Below are positions 33,985 through 43,900 of a DNA stretch of 64,000 bases, one piece after another. The stretch covers positions 124,001 to 188,000 of the forward strand of contig NZ_QGMQ01000008.1 of assembly GCF_003259155.1 (NCBI RefSeq), in the 5' to 3' direction. A program made the position numbers and the translations under genes. How positions within the stretch are numbered: position 1 is the stretch's first letter; every line of letters starts with the position of its first letter. The notes under the pieces were generated by a model, which ran no database searches, had not been told where the DNA came from, and saw nothing but the letters and a program-made list of their open reading frames with translations. This stretch comes from Marinimicrobium alkaliphilum (GTDB taxonomy: Bacteria; Pseudomonadota; Gammaproteobacteria; Pseudomonadales; Cellvibrionaceae).

Positions 33985-34371
33985 TCAATGGGGTCGGCAG
34001 TCGGCGTGGCTGAGCGTCCAGCGCCGATTGGTGTCTCTGTGTTCGAGCACGCAGCGCTCGCCATCGGTGAGCAGTTGGAAGTAATCTGGCTCCCACTGCT
34101 CGCGCCCCATGGGTTGGCCGTCGTGCATGCGCTCAATGTGCCGACGCTCGACAATCAACAGGCTGCCACGGGTAAACACCTCCCGGCTCAGACGCACATC
34201 GGCGCCCAAGGCCTCGCCCACCGTCTCGGCCAGTTCAGCACGGCTCTCGGCGGTGGTGGTGTTGAGAATGGCACTCTCGAGCTCACCCGGCTCGCTGGCG
34301 TTGGATTGATGTTGGCAGGCACTCAGCGCCAGGGCTGTCAGGCCCAGGGCGGTGGCTTTTATCAGGCTCAT
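33985..34371 (-). CDS. Small lipoprotein, unknown function
   Basis: 128 aa. Signal peptide with lipobox LSAC (Cys19), then a polar domain ending in a pair of cysteines (ERCVLEH, HADCRPH) likely to be disulfide-bonded. No family recognised. Packed between the S41 protease gene (3 bp gap) and the binding-like protein (5 bp gap), so transcribed with them. Confidence 0.7.
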   Translation of the reverse strand: MSLIKATALGLTALALSACQHQSNASEPGELESAILNTTTAESRAELAETVGEALGADVRLSREVFTRGSLLIVERRHIERMHDGQPMGREQWEPDYFQLLTDGERCVLEHRDTNRRWTLSHADCRPH

Positions 34372-34374
34372 CGC

Positions 34375-35931
34375 TTACCTCATCAGTCGGTCGTTGATGC
34401 CGGGCGGCTGCCGGATGGCCCCCTCGCCGGAGGGTTGAATGCCGATGCCGCTCGGCAGGGTCTCTCCCGGCGCCGCCGGATACTGTTGTAAAAGGGCACT
34501 GCTGCTGACTGGGCATTCGCCCTGTTCCAGATAGTGTATGGCGGCCGCCAGGCGCGCTTCTTGAGCGTCCCCCAAGGCGTGGCCGAAATCGTCGTCCACC
34601 CGGCAGCCGGGCAGGCCGGCCGGATCGTCCCCGGCGTTAATCACCGGGTAAAAGCCGTCGGTGTAGTCGCCATAGCCTTTGGCGTTGACGCCCATAAACT
34701 GGGGCATAAAGTAGGAATTGCCGCAGTTGTCCGTAGTATAGCCGCCATAGGGCTTGCCGCAGGTGTCGGCACCAATTTGAATCACCTCGACGTCAATGCC
34801 GCGCAGGCCGTTGATAAGTGCCTCCGAGGCCGAGCAGGTCCCGCTGCCGGTGAGTACCACCACCCGCTCCAAGTTCAGTGAGGGCAGGTCTGCACCCTCA
34901 CGCCGTGTCGAAAGAAAGGGCTCGGGCTCAATGCTGCGCCCGGTGACCGGGTTGATGTCCGGGTGCTGGTCGTTGAACTGCATGACTTCAAATATCTGTC
35001 CCTGGGTCTGCTCGGGGCCGGCTACCATGTAGGCCAGTTGACTGGCGATACGGAGAAAACCGCCGCCGTTGTAGCGCAGGTCAATAACCAGATCCGATAC
35101 CCCGGCCTGCGACAGGCTCTGAATGGCTTCCGCCAGGGCACTCTCGGCAGTGGCAATATGCCGGGTAAAGTGGATATAGCCGATATGTCCCGTCGGGCGC
35201 TCGATGACGGTTTGGGTCTGCACCGGAGACACAGTCAGCTCTGCCGAGGTCAGCTGGGTTTCCAGGGTTTCGCCGTTGGGCAGCGAAAAGACAAAGGTGT
35301 AAGTCTCGTCCTCTTCATCCGGGTAAAGACTGGCGTTGAGCAGGTCCACATTGTCGCCCCCAACGGCGTCGCTGCCGTTGACACTCAGGACCCGCGCCCC
35401 TCGGGGAACGCCTGCCAGGGCGGCAGGGCTGTCAGGCTCGGTATAGGCGACGCGGATATCGCGGTTTGGCGCTGTCGAGCGCAGCAGGCGCCAACGAATA
35501 CCGTAGCCAGCGGACACCCCGGATTCGGTCAGGCGGCGGTAGGCCTCGGTGGATTGACTCCAGCGGAACACATCGCCCGGTCTGCCGAGCTGCTGGTGGT
35601 AGGTGGCCGGGCGGGTAGTGCCTGCCGGGTCGAGGTCGGGGGACTCGTCGTACCAGAGGTAGGTTTCCCGGTTCCAGGCGCGCAACCAGTTGTTCTCGTC
35701 CACATAGCTGCCCTGGCGGTCGGCGACCTGGCTGCCGCTGCGGGGATTGGCGCAATAGTGGCGGAAGTCGGATGACGGCAGGAACAGCCCCTCGACCCAG
35801 TCACCTGAACGGTTTTGCTGGCCGACCAGGTCGCGCAGCAGGCTGCCACTGGAAGAGCCGCCACCACAGCCCACCAGGCCAAGGCTGAGCAGGGACCACA
35901 CAACCATCAAGGAGCACACGTGCTTTGGCAT
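34375..35931 (-). CDS. S41 family peptidase, lipoprotein
   Basis: 518 aa, ATG at 35931 with GAGGA upstream. Lipobox LVGC (Cys22) followed by Gly/Ser. A PDZ-like region (about 150-240, with GVPRGARVLSVNG), then the tail-specific-protease core: YNGGG loop, SGTCSASEALING with the probable nucleophile Ser in CSASE, and CGKPYG with the likely general-base lysine. Ser/Lys-dyad proteases of this type cleave C-termini of periplasmic proteins. First gene of a close-packed group of four downstream of ubiB. Confidence 0.87.
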   Translation of the reverse strand: MPKHVCSLMVVWSLLSLGLVGCGGGSSSGSLLRDLVGQQNRSGDWVEGLFLPSSDFRHYCANPRSGSQVADRQGSYVDENNWLRAWNRETYLWYDESPDLDPAGTTRPATYHQQLGRPGDVFRWSQSTEAYRRLTESGVSAGYGIRWRLLRSTAPNRDIRVAYTEPDSPAALAGVPRGARVLSVNGSDAVGGDNVDLLNASLYPDEEDETYTFVFSLPNGETLETQLTSAELTVSPVQTQTVIERPTGHIGYIHFTRHIATAESALAEAIQSLSQAGVSDLVIDLRYNGGGFLRIASQLAYMVAGPEQTQGQIFEVMQFNDQHPDINPVTGRSIEPEPFLSTRREGADLPSLNLERVVVLTGSGTCSASEALINGLRGIDVEVIQIGADTCGKPYGGYTTDNCGNSYFMPQFMGVNAKGYGDYTDGFYPVINAGDDPAGLPGCRVDDDFGHALGDAQEARLAAAIHYLEQGECPVSSSALLQQYPAAPGETLPSGIGIQPSGEGAIRQPPGINDRLMR

Positions 35932-35955
35932 CGTTATCCTCTCGTAAATTTCTTG

Positions 35956-37623
35956 TTATCGACGCGAAAGCAAAGCCCCCAGCCCCAGTGCCAGTAAAGC
36001 CCAGCTGGCCGGCGGCAGCGCCGTCCAATGGATACTATTTAGCCAGTTTTGAGCCTCGCTGCCAATAGCCGGCCAGGCCGTCGCCACGGCGCCCGCGAGC
36101 GCCAGCAAGCCAATCAGGCCCCGGCGGCGGCTCTGGCGTTGACGCCGATGCTGCTCTTCGAGCTCCAGACGCAGCTGTTGCAACTCCGGGCCCACCAGCC
36201 CAAATTGTTGGGACTGGTTCAGGGTTTTAAACAGCATCTCCGGCACCCGGGGAAATTTCTCCAACCACTCAGGTCCGTAACGTTTGAACTCCTGGATCAG
36301 TGCCTGAGGTCGAAACCGGTTTTTTAGCCAGCGCTCCAAAAAGGGGTGCGCTGTGGTCCAGAGGTCCAGATCCGGATAAAGCTGGCGTCCCAGGCCCTCA
36401 ATATTGAGCAGGGTTTTTTGCAACAGTACCAGCTGCGGCTGCACTTCCATATTGAAGCGCCGGGCAGTACGAAACAGACTCATGAGCACGTGGCCAAACG
36501 AGATATCTTTGAGCGGCCGGTCGAAGATAGGTTCACACACCGTGCGCACCGCCGCTTCGAGCTGCTCCACCCGGGTATCCTTTGGGACCCAGCCACTCTG
36601 CACATGCAGCTCCGCCACCTGTTTGTAATCCCGACGGAACATGGCCAACAGGTTGCGCGCCAGGTAGTACTGATCTTCCCGGGTAAGCGAACCGACAATG
36701 GCCATATCCACCGCGATGTAGCGCGGCAATTGGGGGTTTTCGGTGCCCACAAAAATATTGCCCGGGTGCATATCGGCGTGGAAGAAGTTGTGTTCGAATA
36801 CTTGGGTAAAAAAGATTTCCACGCCGCGTTCGGCGAGCTTTTTCATGTCCGTACCCTGGGCATTGAGCGCCTCAATCCGGGTCACGGGGATGCCGTAGAT
36901 GCGCTCCTGGACCAGGACATTGTTGCGCGTGTAATCCCAGTAGACTTCGGGGATATAGAGCAGGTCGGAGTCCTGGAAATTGCGCCGTAGCTGGGAGGCA
37001 TTGGCCGCTTCGCGCTGCAAATCCAGCTCATCGTAAATGGTATTGCGGTAGTCCTCGACCACCTCTACGGGCCGCAGACGACGCCCGTCGGCACTGTAAC
37101 GCTCGATCAGTCGGGCGATCAGATTCAGCAGGCGCACGTCTTTGTCGATGGTGCGTTCAATGCCGGGGCGCACAATTTTGATGACCACCGGTTGATCGTT
37201 GTGCAGCACCGCGCCGTGGACCTGAGCCACCGAGGCGGAGGCAAGGGGCTCCTGTTCATAGGTTTTAAAGACGGTATCCACCGGCGCGCCCAGGCCCGCT
37301 TCCACCAGTTGGCGGAAGTGGGTGCTGTCAAACGGTGGCACCTTGTCCTGCAGGGCGTTGAGTTCGAGGATGATGTCGTCCGGCACCAGATCCGGGCGCG
37401 TCGAGAGCAGTTGTCCGAACTTGATAAAAATCGGCCCCAGGTCTTCAAACGCTTGGCGCAGGCACTCGCCCCGGCTGAGTTTGGGTTTGGGGAAGAGCCG
37501 GCACGGCAACAGTGCCATGCGCACCAGCCAGGGCAACTGGGAGCGAGGAATCAGCAGATCCAGCCGGTAGCGCAACAGGGTACGGACAATGCTGAACAGG
37601 CGAAAAAATACTACCACGATCAC
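35956..37623 (-). CDS. ubiB: UbiB atypical kinase-like ATPase for ubiquinone biosynthesis
   Basis: 555 aa member of the ABC1/ADCK family, needed for aerobic ubiquinone synthesis, probably by ATPase-driven extraction of lipid precursors. N-terminal KxGQ motif in FIKFGQLLSTRPDLVP, ASASVAQVH (Ala-rich loop), VIKI lysine, HADMHPGN catalytic loop and VDMAIVG in the DFG position. Two C-terminal hydrophobic helices anchor it. The GTG at 37623 overlaps the ubiJ stop by 4 bp; a GTG two codons later (37617) has better spacing from AAGGAG and may be the true start. Confidence 0.95.
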   Translation of the reverse strand: MIVVVFFRLFSIVRTLLRYRLDLLIPRSQLPWLVRMALLPCRLFPKPKLSRGECLRQAFEDLGPIFIKFGQLLSTRPDLVPDDIILELNALQDKVPPFDSTHFRQLVEAGLGAPVDTVFKTYEQEPLASASVAQVHGAVLHNDQPVVIKIVRPGIERTIDKDVRLLNLIARLIERYSADGRRLRPVEVVEDYRNTIYDELDLQREAANASQLRRNFQDSDLLYIPEVYWDYTRNNVLVQERIYGIPVTRIEALNAQGTDMKKLAERGVEIFFTQVFEHNFFHADMHPGNIFVGTENPQLPRYIAVDMAIVGSLTREDQYYLARNLLAMFRRDYKQVAELHVQSGWVPKDTRVEQLEAAVRTVCEPIFDRPLKDISFGHVLMSLFRTARRFNMEVQPQLVLLQKTLLNIEGLGRQLYPDLDLWTTAHPFLERWLKNRFRPQALIQEFKRYGPEWLEKFPRVPEMLFKTLNQSQQFGLVGPELQQLRLELEEQHRRQRQSRRRGLIGLLALAGAVATAWPAIGSEAQNWLNSIHWTALPPASWALLALGLGALLSRR

Positions 37624-38249
37624 TCCTTGGGGTTACGGGCGGCGAGCCGCTGACGCAGCCATTGCAGTCGCGCTTGGGCACGGTCGACGCTTTCGGTGAG
37701 ATCGTCCACCTGGCGATAGAAGTCGTCCAGCTCATGGCGACTGGGCGACAGCCGCGCCTCTTCGGTAATGAATTCGCCCAACAAGCGCTCGGCGGTGGCG
37801 GCCCGGGCCTTGGCCCACTGGTGGCCAGCACGCAGGCCTTCGGCCACCTGGTGGCCGGCCACATCGCCCAGGGCGCGGGTGAACAGTTCCTCCCAGTCCA
37901 GGTCCAGCTGTTGCCCGAGCTGTTGCAGATCCTGCAGAAAGGCGATATTGCCTTTAACCTCCAGGTCGGTACCGGCGAGGCTGGTGGTGTCTTTTCTGAG
38001 CAGTCCCAGGAGTGCGGATGCCGGGCCAGTCAGTTCGGCGGTGACGTCGCCCTCCCAGTGATGGAACAGCTCCAGCCCCTGTTCGTTGGGCACCAGGTAC
38101 ACACTGAAGTCCGGGCCTTGGGCATGCACAGCGAGCACCTTGCCCTGCAGGCGCGCCAACCCGTGGCGGGTGCCGGGATCAAGGCTCAGAGCCTGATTGA
38201 TCACGGTCTCAACGGCAGCGAGCGCGGCGGTGCTGAGGGTGGCATCCAT
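37620..38249 (-). CDS. ubiJ: Ubiquinone biosynthesis accessory factor UbiJ (SCP2 domain)
   Basis: 209 aa from the ATG at 38249, 1 bp after the ubiE stop. N-terminal SCP2-like lipid-binding domain (about 15-110) and a C-terminal coiled coil (about 160-205). In E. coli UbiJ binds the isoprenoid tail and scaffolds the soluble Ubi complex with UbiK. Middle gene of ubiE-ubiJ-ubiB. Confidence 0.93.
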   Translation of the reverse strand: MDATLSTAALAAVETVINQALSLDPGTRHGLARLQGKVLAVHAQGPDFSVYLVPNEQGLELFHHWEGDVTAELTGPASALLGLLRKDTTSLAGTDLEVKGNIAFLQDLQQLGQQLDLDWEELFTRALGDVAGHQVAEGLRAGHQWAKARAATAERLLGEFITEEARLSPSRHELDDFYRQVDDLTESVDRAQARLQWLRQRLAARNPKE

Positions 38250-38250
38250 A

Positions 38251-39000
38251 TCAGGGTTTGATTCCTTTGTGCAGGGCGACAACGCCGCCGGTCATGTTGT
38301 GGTAATCGACATTCACAAAGCCGGCGCTTTCCATCATGCTTTTGAGCGTATCCTGATCCGGGTGCATGCGGATGGATTCGGCCAGGTAGCGGTAGCTGTC
38401 GGCGTCGTTGGTGACCAGCTTGCCCATAAAGGGCAGCACTTTGAACGAATAGGTATCGTAAGCTTTCTCGAGCAGGCTGTTCCGGGGCTTGGAGAACTCC
38501 AGCACCAGCAACCGACCACCGGGTTTGAGCACCCGCAGCATGGCACTCAGGGCCAAGTCCTTGTCGGTGACGTTGCGCAGACCAAAGGCAATGGTGATCA
38601 CGTCAAAGGTGTTGTCCGGGAAGGGCAGGTATTGGGCGTCGGCCTGGGCAAATTCGATATTGCCGGCAATGCCCCGGTCGGTGAGCCGGTCGCGCCCGAC
38701 GTTGAGCATGGAGGCGTTGATGTCCGCCAGTACCACCAGGCCCTCGGAGCCGACTTTGCGCGCAAAAGCGTAACTCAGGTCGCCGGTACCGCCAGCAATG
38801 TCGAGCACCTTCTGCCCGGGGCGTACCGCCGAGAGCTCGATGGTGAATCGCTTCCAGAGGCGGTGCACGCCCCCGGACATCAGGTCGTTCATCAAGTCGT
38901 ACTTGGCCGCCACCGAGTGAAATACCTGGGCCACGCGGCCCGCTTTTTCTTCCACGGCTACCTGTTCGTAGCCAAAATCGGTGGTTTTCTTGTCGCTCAT
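38251..39000 (-). CDS. ubiE: Ubiquinone/menaquinone C-methyltransferase
   Basis: SAM-dependent methylation in ubiquinone (and menaquinone) synthesis. 249 aa. Motif [21 protein letters not shown] and the [13 protein letters not shown] post-motif are characteristic of UbiE. First gene of the ubi operon. An exact 12-bp palindrome, CATTGTACAATG (39048-39059), lies 48 bp upstream; it contains TACAAT, a possible -10 on this strand. Confidence 0.96.
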   Translation of the reverse strand: MSDKKTTDFGYEQVAVEEKAGRVAQVFHSVAAKYDLMNDLMSGGVHRLWKRFTIELSAVRPGQKVLDIAGGTGDLSYAFARKVGSEGLVVLADINASMLNVGRDRLTDRGIAGNIEFAQADAQYLPFPDNTFDVITIAFGLRNVTDKDLALSAMLRVLKPGGRLLVLEFSKPRNSLLEKAYDTYSFKVLPFMGKLVTNDADSYRYLAESIRMHPDQDTLKSMMESAGFVNVDYHNMTGGVVALHKGIKP

Positions 39001-39140
39001 GGGGTGCTTCCCGTGGATGCTGAGTCAAAAAAAGAGGTCGAAAAACCCATTGTACAATGATGCGCTTTACAAAAACTAACCCCGTGTCGGGTAACGCTCT
39101 AGGCGCCGGGAGGTCGAACCGGTAAAGTAGTGCATAGTAT

Positions 39141-39160
39141 GCAGGCTTTGGGCCTGCCTT
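39141..39160 (+). promoter_or_regulatory. Hairpin with T-rich tail in the tamA leader
   Basis: GCAGGC, short loop, GCCTGC followed by a T-rich run ending in five T, about 25-40 bp before tamA. It resembles an intrinsic terminator, but no gene precedes it on this strand, so it may attenuate tamA transcription. Confidence 0.4.
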
Positions 39161-39181
39161 TGTTGTTTTTAAGGTAACGCT

Positions 39182-40927
39182 TTGTTCATCAATTATTTCG
39201 CATACAGTGTCCGGCGCGCAGGCTGGCTGCTGGCACTGCTTTGGTTGTCCCACAGTGCCCTGGCGTCATCCCCCAGTGTGCGCCTGGAGGGCGGGCCGAG
39301 CGAGTTGCGCGAAAACATCCGTCACTTTCTGACTATCGCCGAAGAGCCTTGCGCTACCCCCCAATGGCGTCTGCGGGCGCTTCTGCGCGATGTCGACCGC
39401 CAGATCCAGTCGGCCGCACAAGCGCTGGGTTACTACCACGTGGAATCCACCAAGGAGTTGAGCCGCGACGACGACTGCTGGGCATTGGATATCACTCTGG
39501 ACCCGGGTGAACCGATGCTGATCAGCGCGGTGGAGGTGCGCATCGAAGGTGAGGGCGAGGACGACCCCGCGTTTGTGTCGTTGCGGCGCAACCCGGGTGT
39601 GCGCGAAGGTGAGCGCTTGAACCACGGCCGTTACGAATCCTATAAAAACCGTTTCGGCGCCATCGCGTCGTCGCGGGGCTATTTTGACGCCCGTTTTGAG
39701 CGTGCGCGCATTAACGTCAACCGCTCGGAAAACACCGCTCGCATCGAGCTGCACTATATCACCGGGCCGCGCTACCGTTTTGGTGAGATTACACTCAGCC
39801 ACGATATTCTGGGCGAGCCACTGCTGAAGCGCTATCTGACCTTCGAGCCAGGTGATCCCTACGACACCGATAAACTCATGGAACTCAAGTCGCTCTACAA
39901 TGCCAGCGACTACTTTCAGAACGCGCGGGTCGCTCCGCGCCTGCAATCACTGTCGGGTGAAGAGGTGCCGGTGGAGATCGAGCTGGAGGGGCGCAAGCGA
40001 CGCAGCTATTCTGTGGGTGCCGGTTATGCCACTGACACCGGGCCGCGTATTTTGTTTGGCTATGAGGATCGGTACGTCAACGATCGCGGTCATTCCTGGA
40101 AGGCCGAGACCCGGCTCTCAGAGGTCAAGTCGACCTTAGAGACGGTGTACTCCATTCCCATGACCCGCCCGGCCTACGAGTCGGTGCAATTGGTGGCCGG
40201 GGTCGAGCGCGAGGACACCCGGGTGGCGATCAGTGACCGCTACACAGTGGGTACCCGCTACACCCGCTGGCAAGATAACCAGTGGCTGCAAACCTATTCC
40301 ATCAACTATGAAATGGAAAACTTTGTTATCGGTAGCGAGCCGCGCCAACGCTCACACCTGCTGATTCCGGCCTTTGCCATGTCACGCACCAAGGCCGATG
40401 GCAGCAACTATCCCACCGAGGGCTGGAGCCTGATGGGCCGGATTTCCGGTTCGCCGGAGACCTTTGGCTCGGATTTCAGCTTTTTGCAAGTGATGGGGCG
40501 GGCCAAGTACATTCAGTCTGTGGGCACTGGACGCTTGTTACTGCGTGCCGAAGGTGGCGCCACCGCCATGGACGAGTTCGATCGCCTGCCGCCGTCCGTG
40601 CGCTTTTTTGCCGGTGGTGATGCCAGTGTCCGGGGCTACAGTTACAAGTCATTGGGGCCGACCAACGACGAGGGCGAAGTGATTGGGGGTAATCACATGC
40701 TGGTGGGCAGCGTCGAGTACGATTACCGCTTTCGCCCGAGCTGGGCAGCGGCGGTCTTTATGGATGCCGGTAACGCCTTCAACGATTCGGACTTCACCGT
40801 CAAACGCAGTGCCGGTGTCGGGGTCCGCTGGATTTCGCCCATCGGCCCGATTCGCGTTGATGTTGCCCGGGCCCTGGACGACGAGGGTGGCTGGCAGCTG
40901 CATCTGAGCATGGGGCCTGACCTATGA
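39182..40927 (+). CDS. tamA: TamA outer-membrane translocation and assembly protein
   Basis: Omp85-family barrel that works with TamB in outer-membrane protein insertion and/or phospholipid transport. 581 aa: signal peptide, three POTRA domains (about 33-275), then a 16-strand barrel with the conserved VRGY-type lid-lock (SVRGYSY near 478). The start is a TTG at 39182 with AAGG 7 nt upstream; no in-frame ATG gives a full signal peptide. Overlaps tamB by 4 bp (ATGA). Confidence 0.93.
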   Translation: MFINYFAYSVRRAGWLLALLWLSHSALASSPSVRLEGGPSELRENIRHFLTIAEEPCATPQWRLRALLRDVDRQIQSAAQALGYYHVESTKELSRDDDCWALDITLDPGEPMLISAVEVRIEGEGEDDPAFVSLRRNPGVREGERLNHGRYESYKNRFGAIASSRGYFDARFERARINVNRSENTARIELHYITGPRYRFGEITLSHDILGEPLLKRYLTFEPGDPYDTDKLMELKSLYNASDYFQNARVAPRLQSLSGEEVPVEIELEGRKRRSYSVGAGYATDTGPRILFGYEDRYVNDRGHSWKAETRLSEVKSTLETVYSIPMTRPAYESVQLVAGVEREDTRVAISDRYTVGTRYTRWQDNQWLQTYSINYEMENFVIGSEPRQRSHLLIPAFAMSRTKADGSNYPTEGWSLMGRISGSPETFGSDFSFLQVMGRAKYIQSVGTGRLLLRAEGGATAMDEFDRLPPSVRFFAGGDASVRGYSYKSLGPTNDEGEVIGGNHMLVGSVEYDYRFRPSWAAAVFMDAGNAFNDSDFTVKRSAGVGVRWISPIGPIRVDVARALDDEGGWQLHLSMGPDL

Positions 40928-43900
40928 GGTGGGTATGGCTGATTCTCAGGTGGTTGCGCTTTACGCTGCTGAGTGTGCTGGCGATTTTTGTCACACTGGT
41001 GTTGCTGGTGAGCCTGATTGTGGCCACCGAGCCGGGCAGTCGCTGGGCCATCAACACGGCGGTCGAGCGTATTCCCATGGTCGAACTGGGAACCATCGAA
41101 GGCAATATGCTCACCGGTTTGGACGTGTCCTATGTGGACTACGCGCTTGACGAACAGCACTACCGCATCGAGGAATTGTCGTTCCGCTGGCAGCCGCTAG
41201 CGCTCCTGTATCGAAGCGTCTCGGTGCAGTCGCTGGAGGCCAGCCGCGTCACCCTGGTACTGCCGGCGGGCGCGGAGGCGGATCCTGAGCCTACCGACTG
41301 GAGCGACTTTGAATGGCCCAGCCTGGCTCTGCCGGTGCAGATCCAGTTGGGCGGCCTGGCACTGCGCGATATAACCCTGGTGCAAGGGGACAATGAGTTC
41401 TATCTGGAAAGCGTCAGCGGCTCCTACACTCATGGCAGTTTCAGCGCCCGGGTCGACGACCTGGAAGTGGTCGCCCCGGCGTTCCGCGTGAATGCCTCGG
41501 CGCGCCTGGGCGTGCGTCACCCTTACGCCGGCGAGGTCACGGTTGACTGGCACTACGACCTGCCTATGGGCGAAGACGAACCCCCTTTGCGGCTGGCCGG
41601 GCAGGGTGAACTTGACGGCAATATCGACGATTTGCGCCTGCGCCATCAATTGCAGGGGCCCGTCGCCCTGGATACCCGGGCGCAGATCGAGCTGTTTCTG
41701 CTTGAAGAGCGCAACCCCCGAGTCAGCCTGGACAACCGCTGGCTGGGGCAGAGTCCCCCCGAGCGTTTCTGGACCCTGGATCAGCCTTTGCCCGTATCCA
41801 GTGGCCGCCTGCAATGGTCGGGCTGGCTCGATGATTACCGGGTGCAGCTCAACCTCAGTGCCGCCGCTGAAGGCCTGCCGCCCCTGGCGTTGGTGCTCGA
41901 TGCGCGCGGCGATCTGGCCGAGCTGCAGATCGACACCTTGCAGGCCACGCTCGCCGCCATGCGCTTGAACACCAACGGTTGGTTGGCCTGGGCCGAACCG
42001 GCGACCGAGCGCACTCTGGCCTGGGATTTGGCGCTGAGCACCGAAGACATCAATCCGGGTGACTGGCTGGAAGACTGGCCTGGGCAGGTGAGTGCGTCCT
42101 TGCGCACGCGCGGCGCGTGGGCTGAGGACTACCTGGATGTGCAGGTTGAAGAATTGGATCTTTCCGGGCAGCTGCGGGATCTGGCGCTGTCCGGCTCGGG
42201 TGCCGCCCGTTTTGCCGACGGTCGTCTTGAAACCGAGGGTCTGGCTGTCGGGTTGGGTGAGAACCGATTGCAGATCAACGGCCACTGGGACGACACTTTT
42301 GACCTGAGCTGGCAACTGACAGCGCCGGGGCTGGGCGACATTGACCCGGATCTGAGTGGAACCCTCAATGCCGAGGGGCGCTTGTCGGGCGATTGGGAGT
42401 CACCGGCATTGCAGTTGGCGCTGGCGGGCGACGCCCTGGGCTGGCGCGACTACGCCATTGATGTTCTCGCCATCGATGTCGAACAGACCGGCAGTGCCAG
42501 CTTCCGGCTGGCGGCCTCCGCCGAGGGCCTGCAGCTCAATGAGCAACGCCTGGAGCAGGTCACCCTGACCGGTGACGGCAGTCTGGACGATCACCGCGTG
42601 GCATTGAGCGTTAACAGCGAGACCTACGGCCAGTTGGCCTTGAGCCTGGGGGGCAGCTACGGTGACGAACAGTGGCAGGGGCAGTTTGATGCCTTTGAGT
42701 TGCGGATGCCTGAGGCGCCAAGGGTATGGTTGCTGAGCAGCGACACCCTGGTGCTGGGCCCGGAGCGTGCCGAAATCGGCCGCCAATGTCTGACCACCCG
42801 GATCGGCCGCAACCCGGGCGACGATGACGAGCCGCCTGGGGCCCTGTGTGTGGATGGCGTCTGGGATCAGAGCGAAGGGACGGCGCTCAATCTCGCTATA
42901 AACAGCTTCTCGCTGCGCATGGCCAATCTCTTCTTGGGTCCGGAAGCGACCATAGGCGGCTACCTCGAGGGACAGGGGGAGTTCGTGATGCGACCGGGCC
43001 TGTCACCGGAAGCCAGTCTTTCGCTTCATACCCGCGACGGTGAATTCCGCTACCAGTACGAGGATGACGACCTGGATGTCTACGCGTGGGAGCGTCTGGA
43101 GCTCAGCGCGCGCTGGGTAGACAACGAGATCAATGCCGATTTCATCACCGACTGGGCCGAGTACGGGGATGCCCGAGCGCGCCTGCAGATCGCGATGGAT
43201 AGCCGTGCGCTCGACGGCGACGTGCAGGTCAGGTTTGGCGACCTGACCCCACTGGAGGCACTGGTGCCACGTCTGCACCAGGTGGGCGGCGACTTGAGTG
43301 CGGACATTCGTATTGCCGGGACGCTGGATACGCCCGAAGTACAGGGGCAGTTGGTTCTCCAGGACGGCACCGCCATGCTGCCCGAGCTGGGGCTGGAGTT
43401 TACCGACGCGGGTGTGCGTCTCAACAGCGATCAGAGCGGACTCGTTACCCTGGAAGGGGAAGTGACCTCGGGCGAAGGCACGCTCACCCTCAGCGCTGAA
43501 GGCAGCAACCTGATCGGGCCGGACTGGCAGCTCAGCGGCAGCCTTGAGGGGGAGGATTTTCAGGTGATTCGCAACACGCCACTGGAGATGCGGGTCAGCC
43601 CCTCACTCAATGCCAGCGCCAGTGCCGAGGCGATTCGGGTCGAAGGCACGGCGAGGATTCCCTATGGGCGCGCCAACATTCAAACGGTGCCCGCCTCTGC
43701 AACCCGCGTGTCCGAGGATGTGGTCCTGGTCAACGGTCTGGACGAAGAGGCCCAGGCCGGTTCGAGAATTCCCTTGTTCATGGACATTCGCCTGCAGTTG
43801 GGGGACGACGTGCACTTCAGCGGTTTCGGTCTGGAGAGTCGCCTGTCGGGGGAGTTGAGGCTGCTGCAAACCCCGGCGCGGGGCTTGCTCACCACCGGTG

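Noticed and set aside
39061-39181. Possible tRNA or small RNA gene suggested by a GGTCGAACC string and a hairpin
   Set aside because: No cloverleaf can be folded: acceptor, D and anticodon arms are absent.
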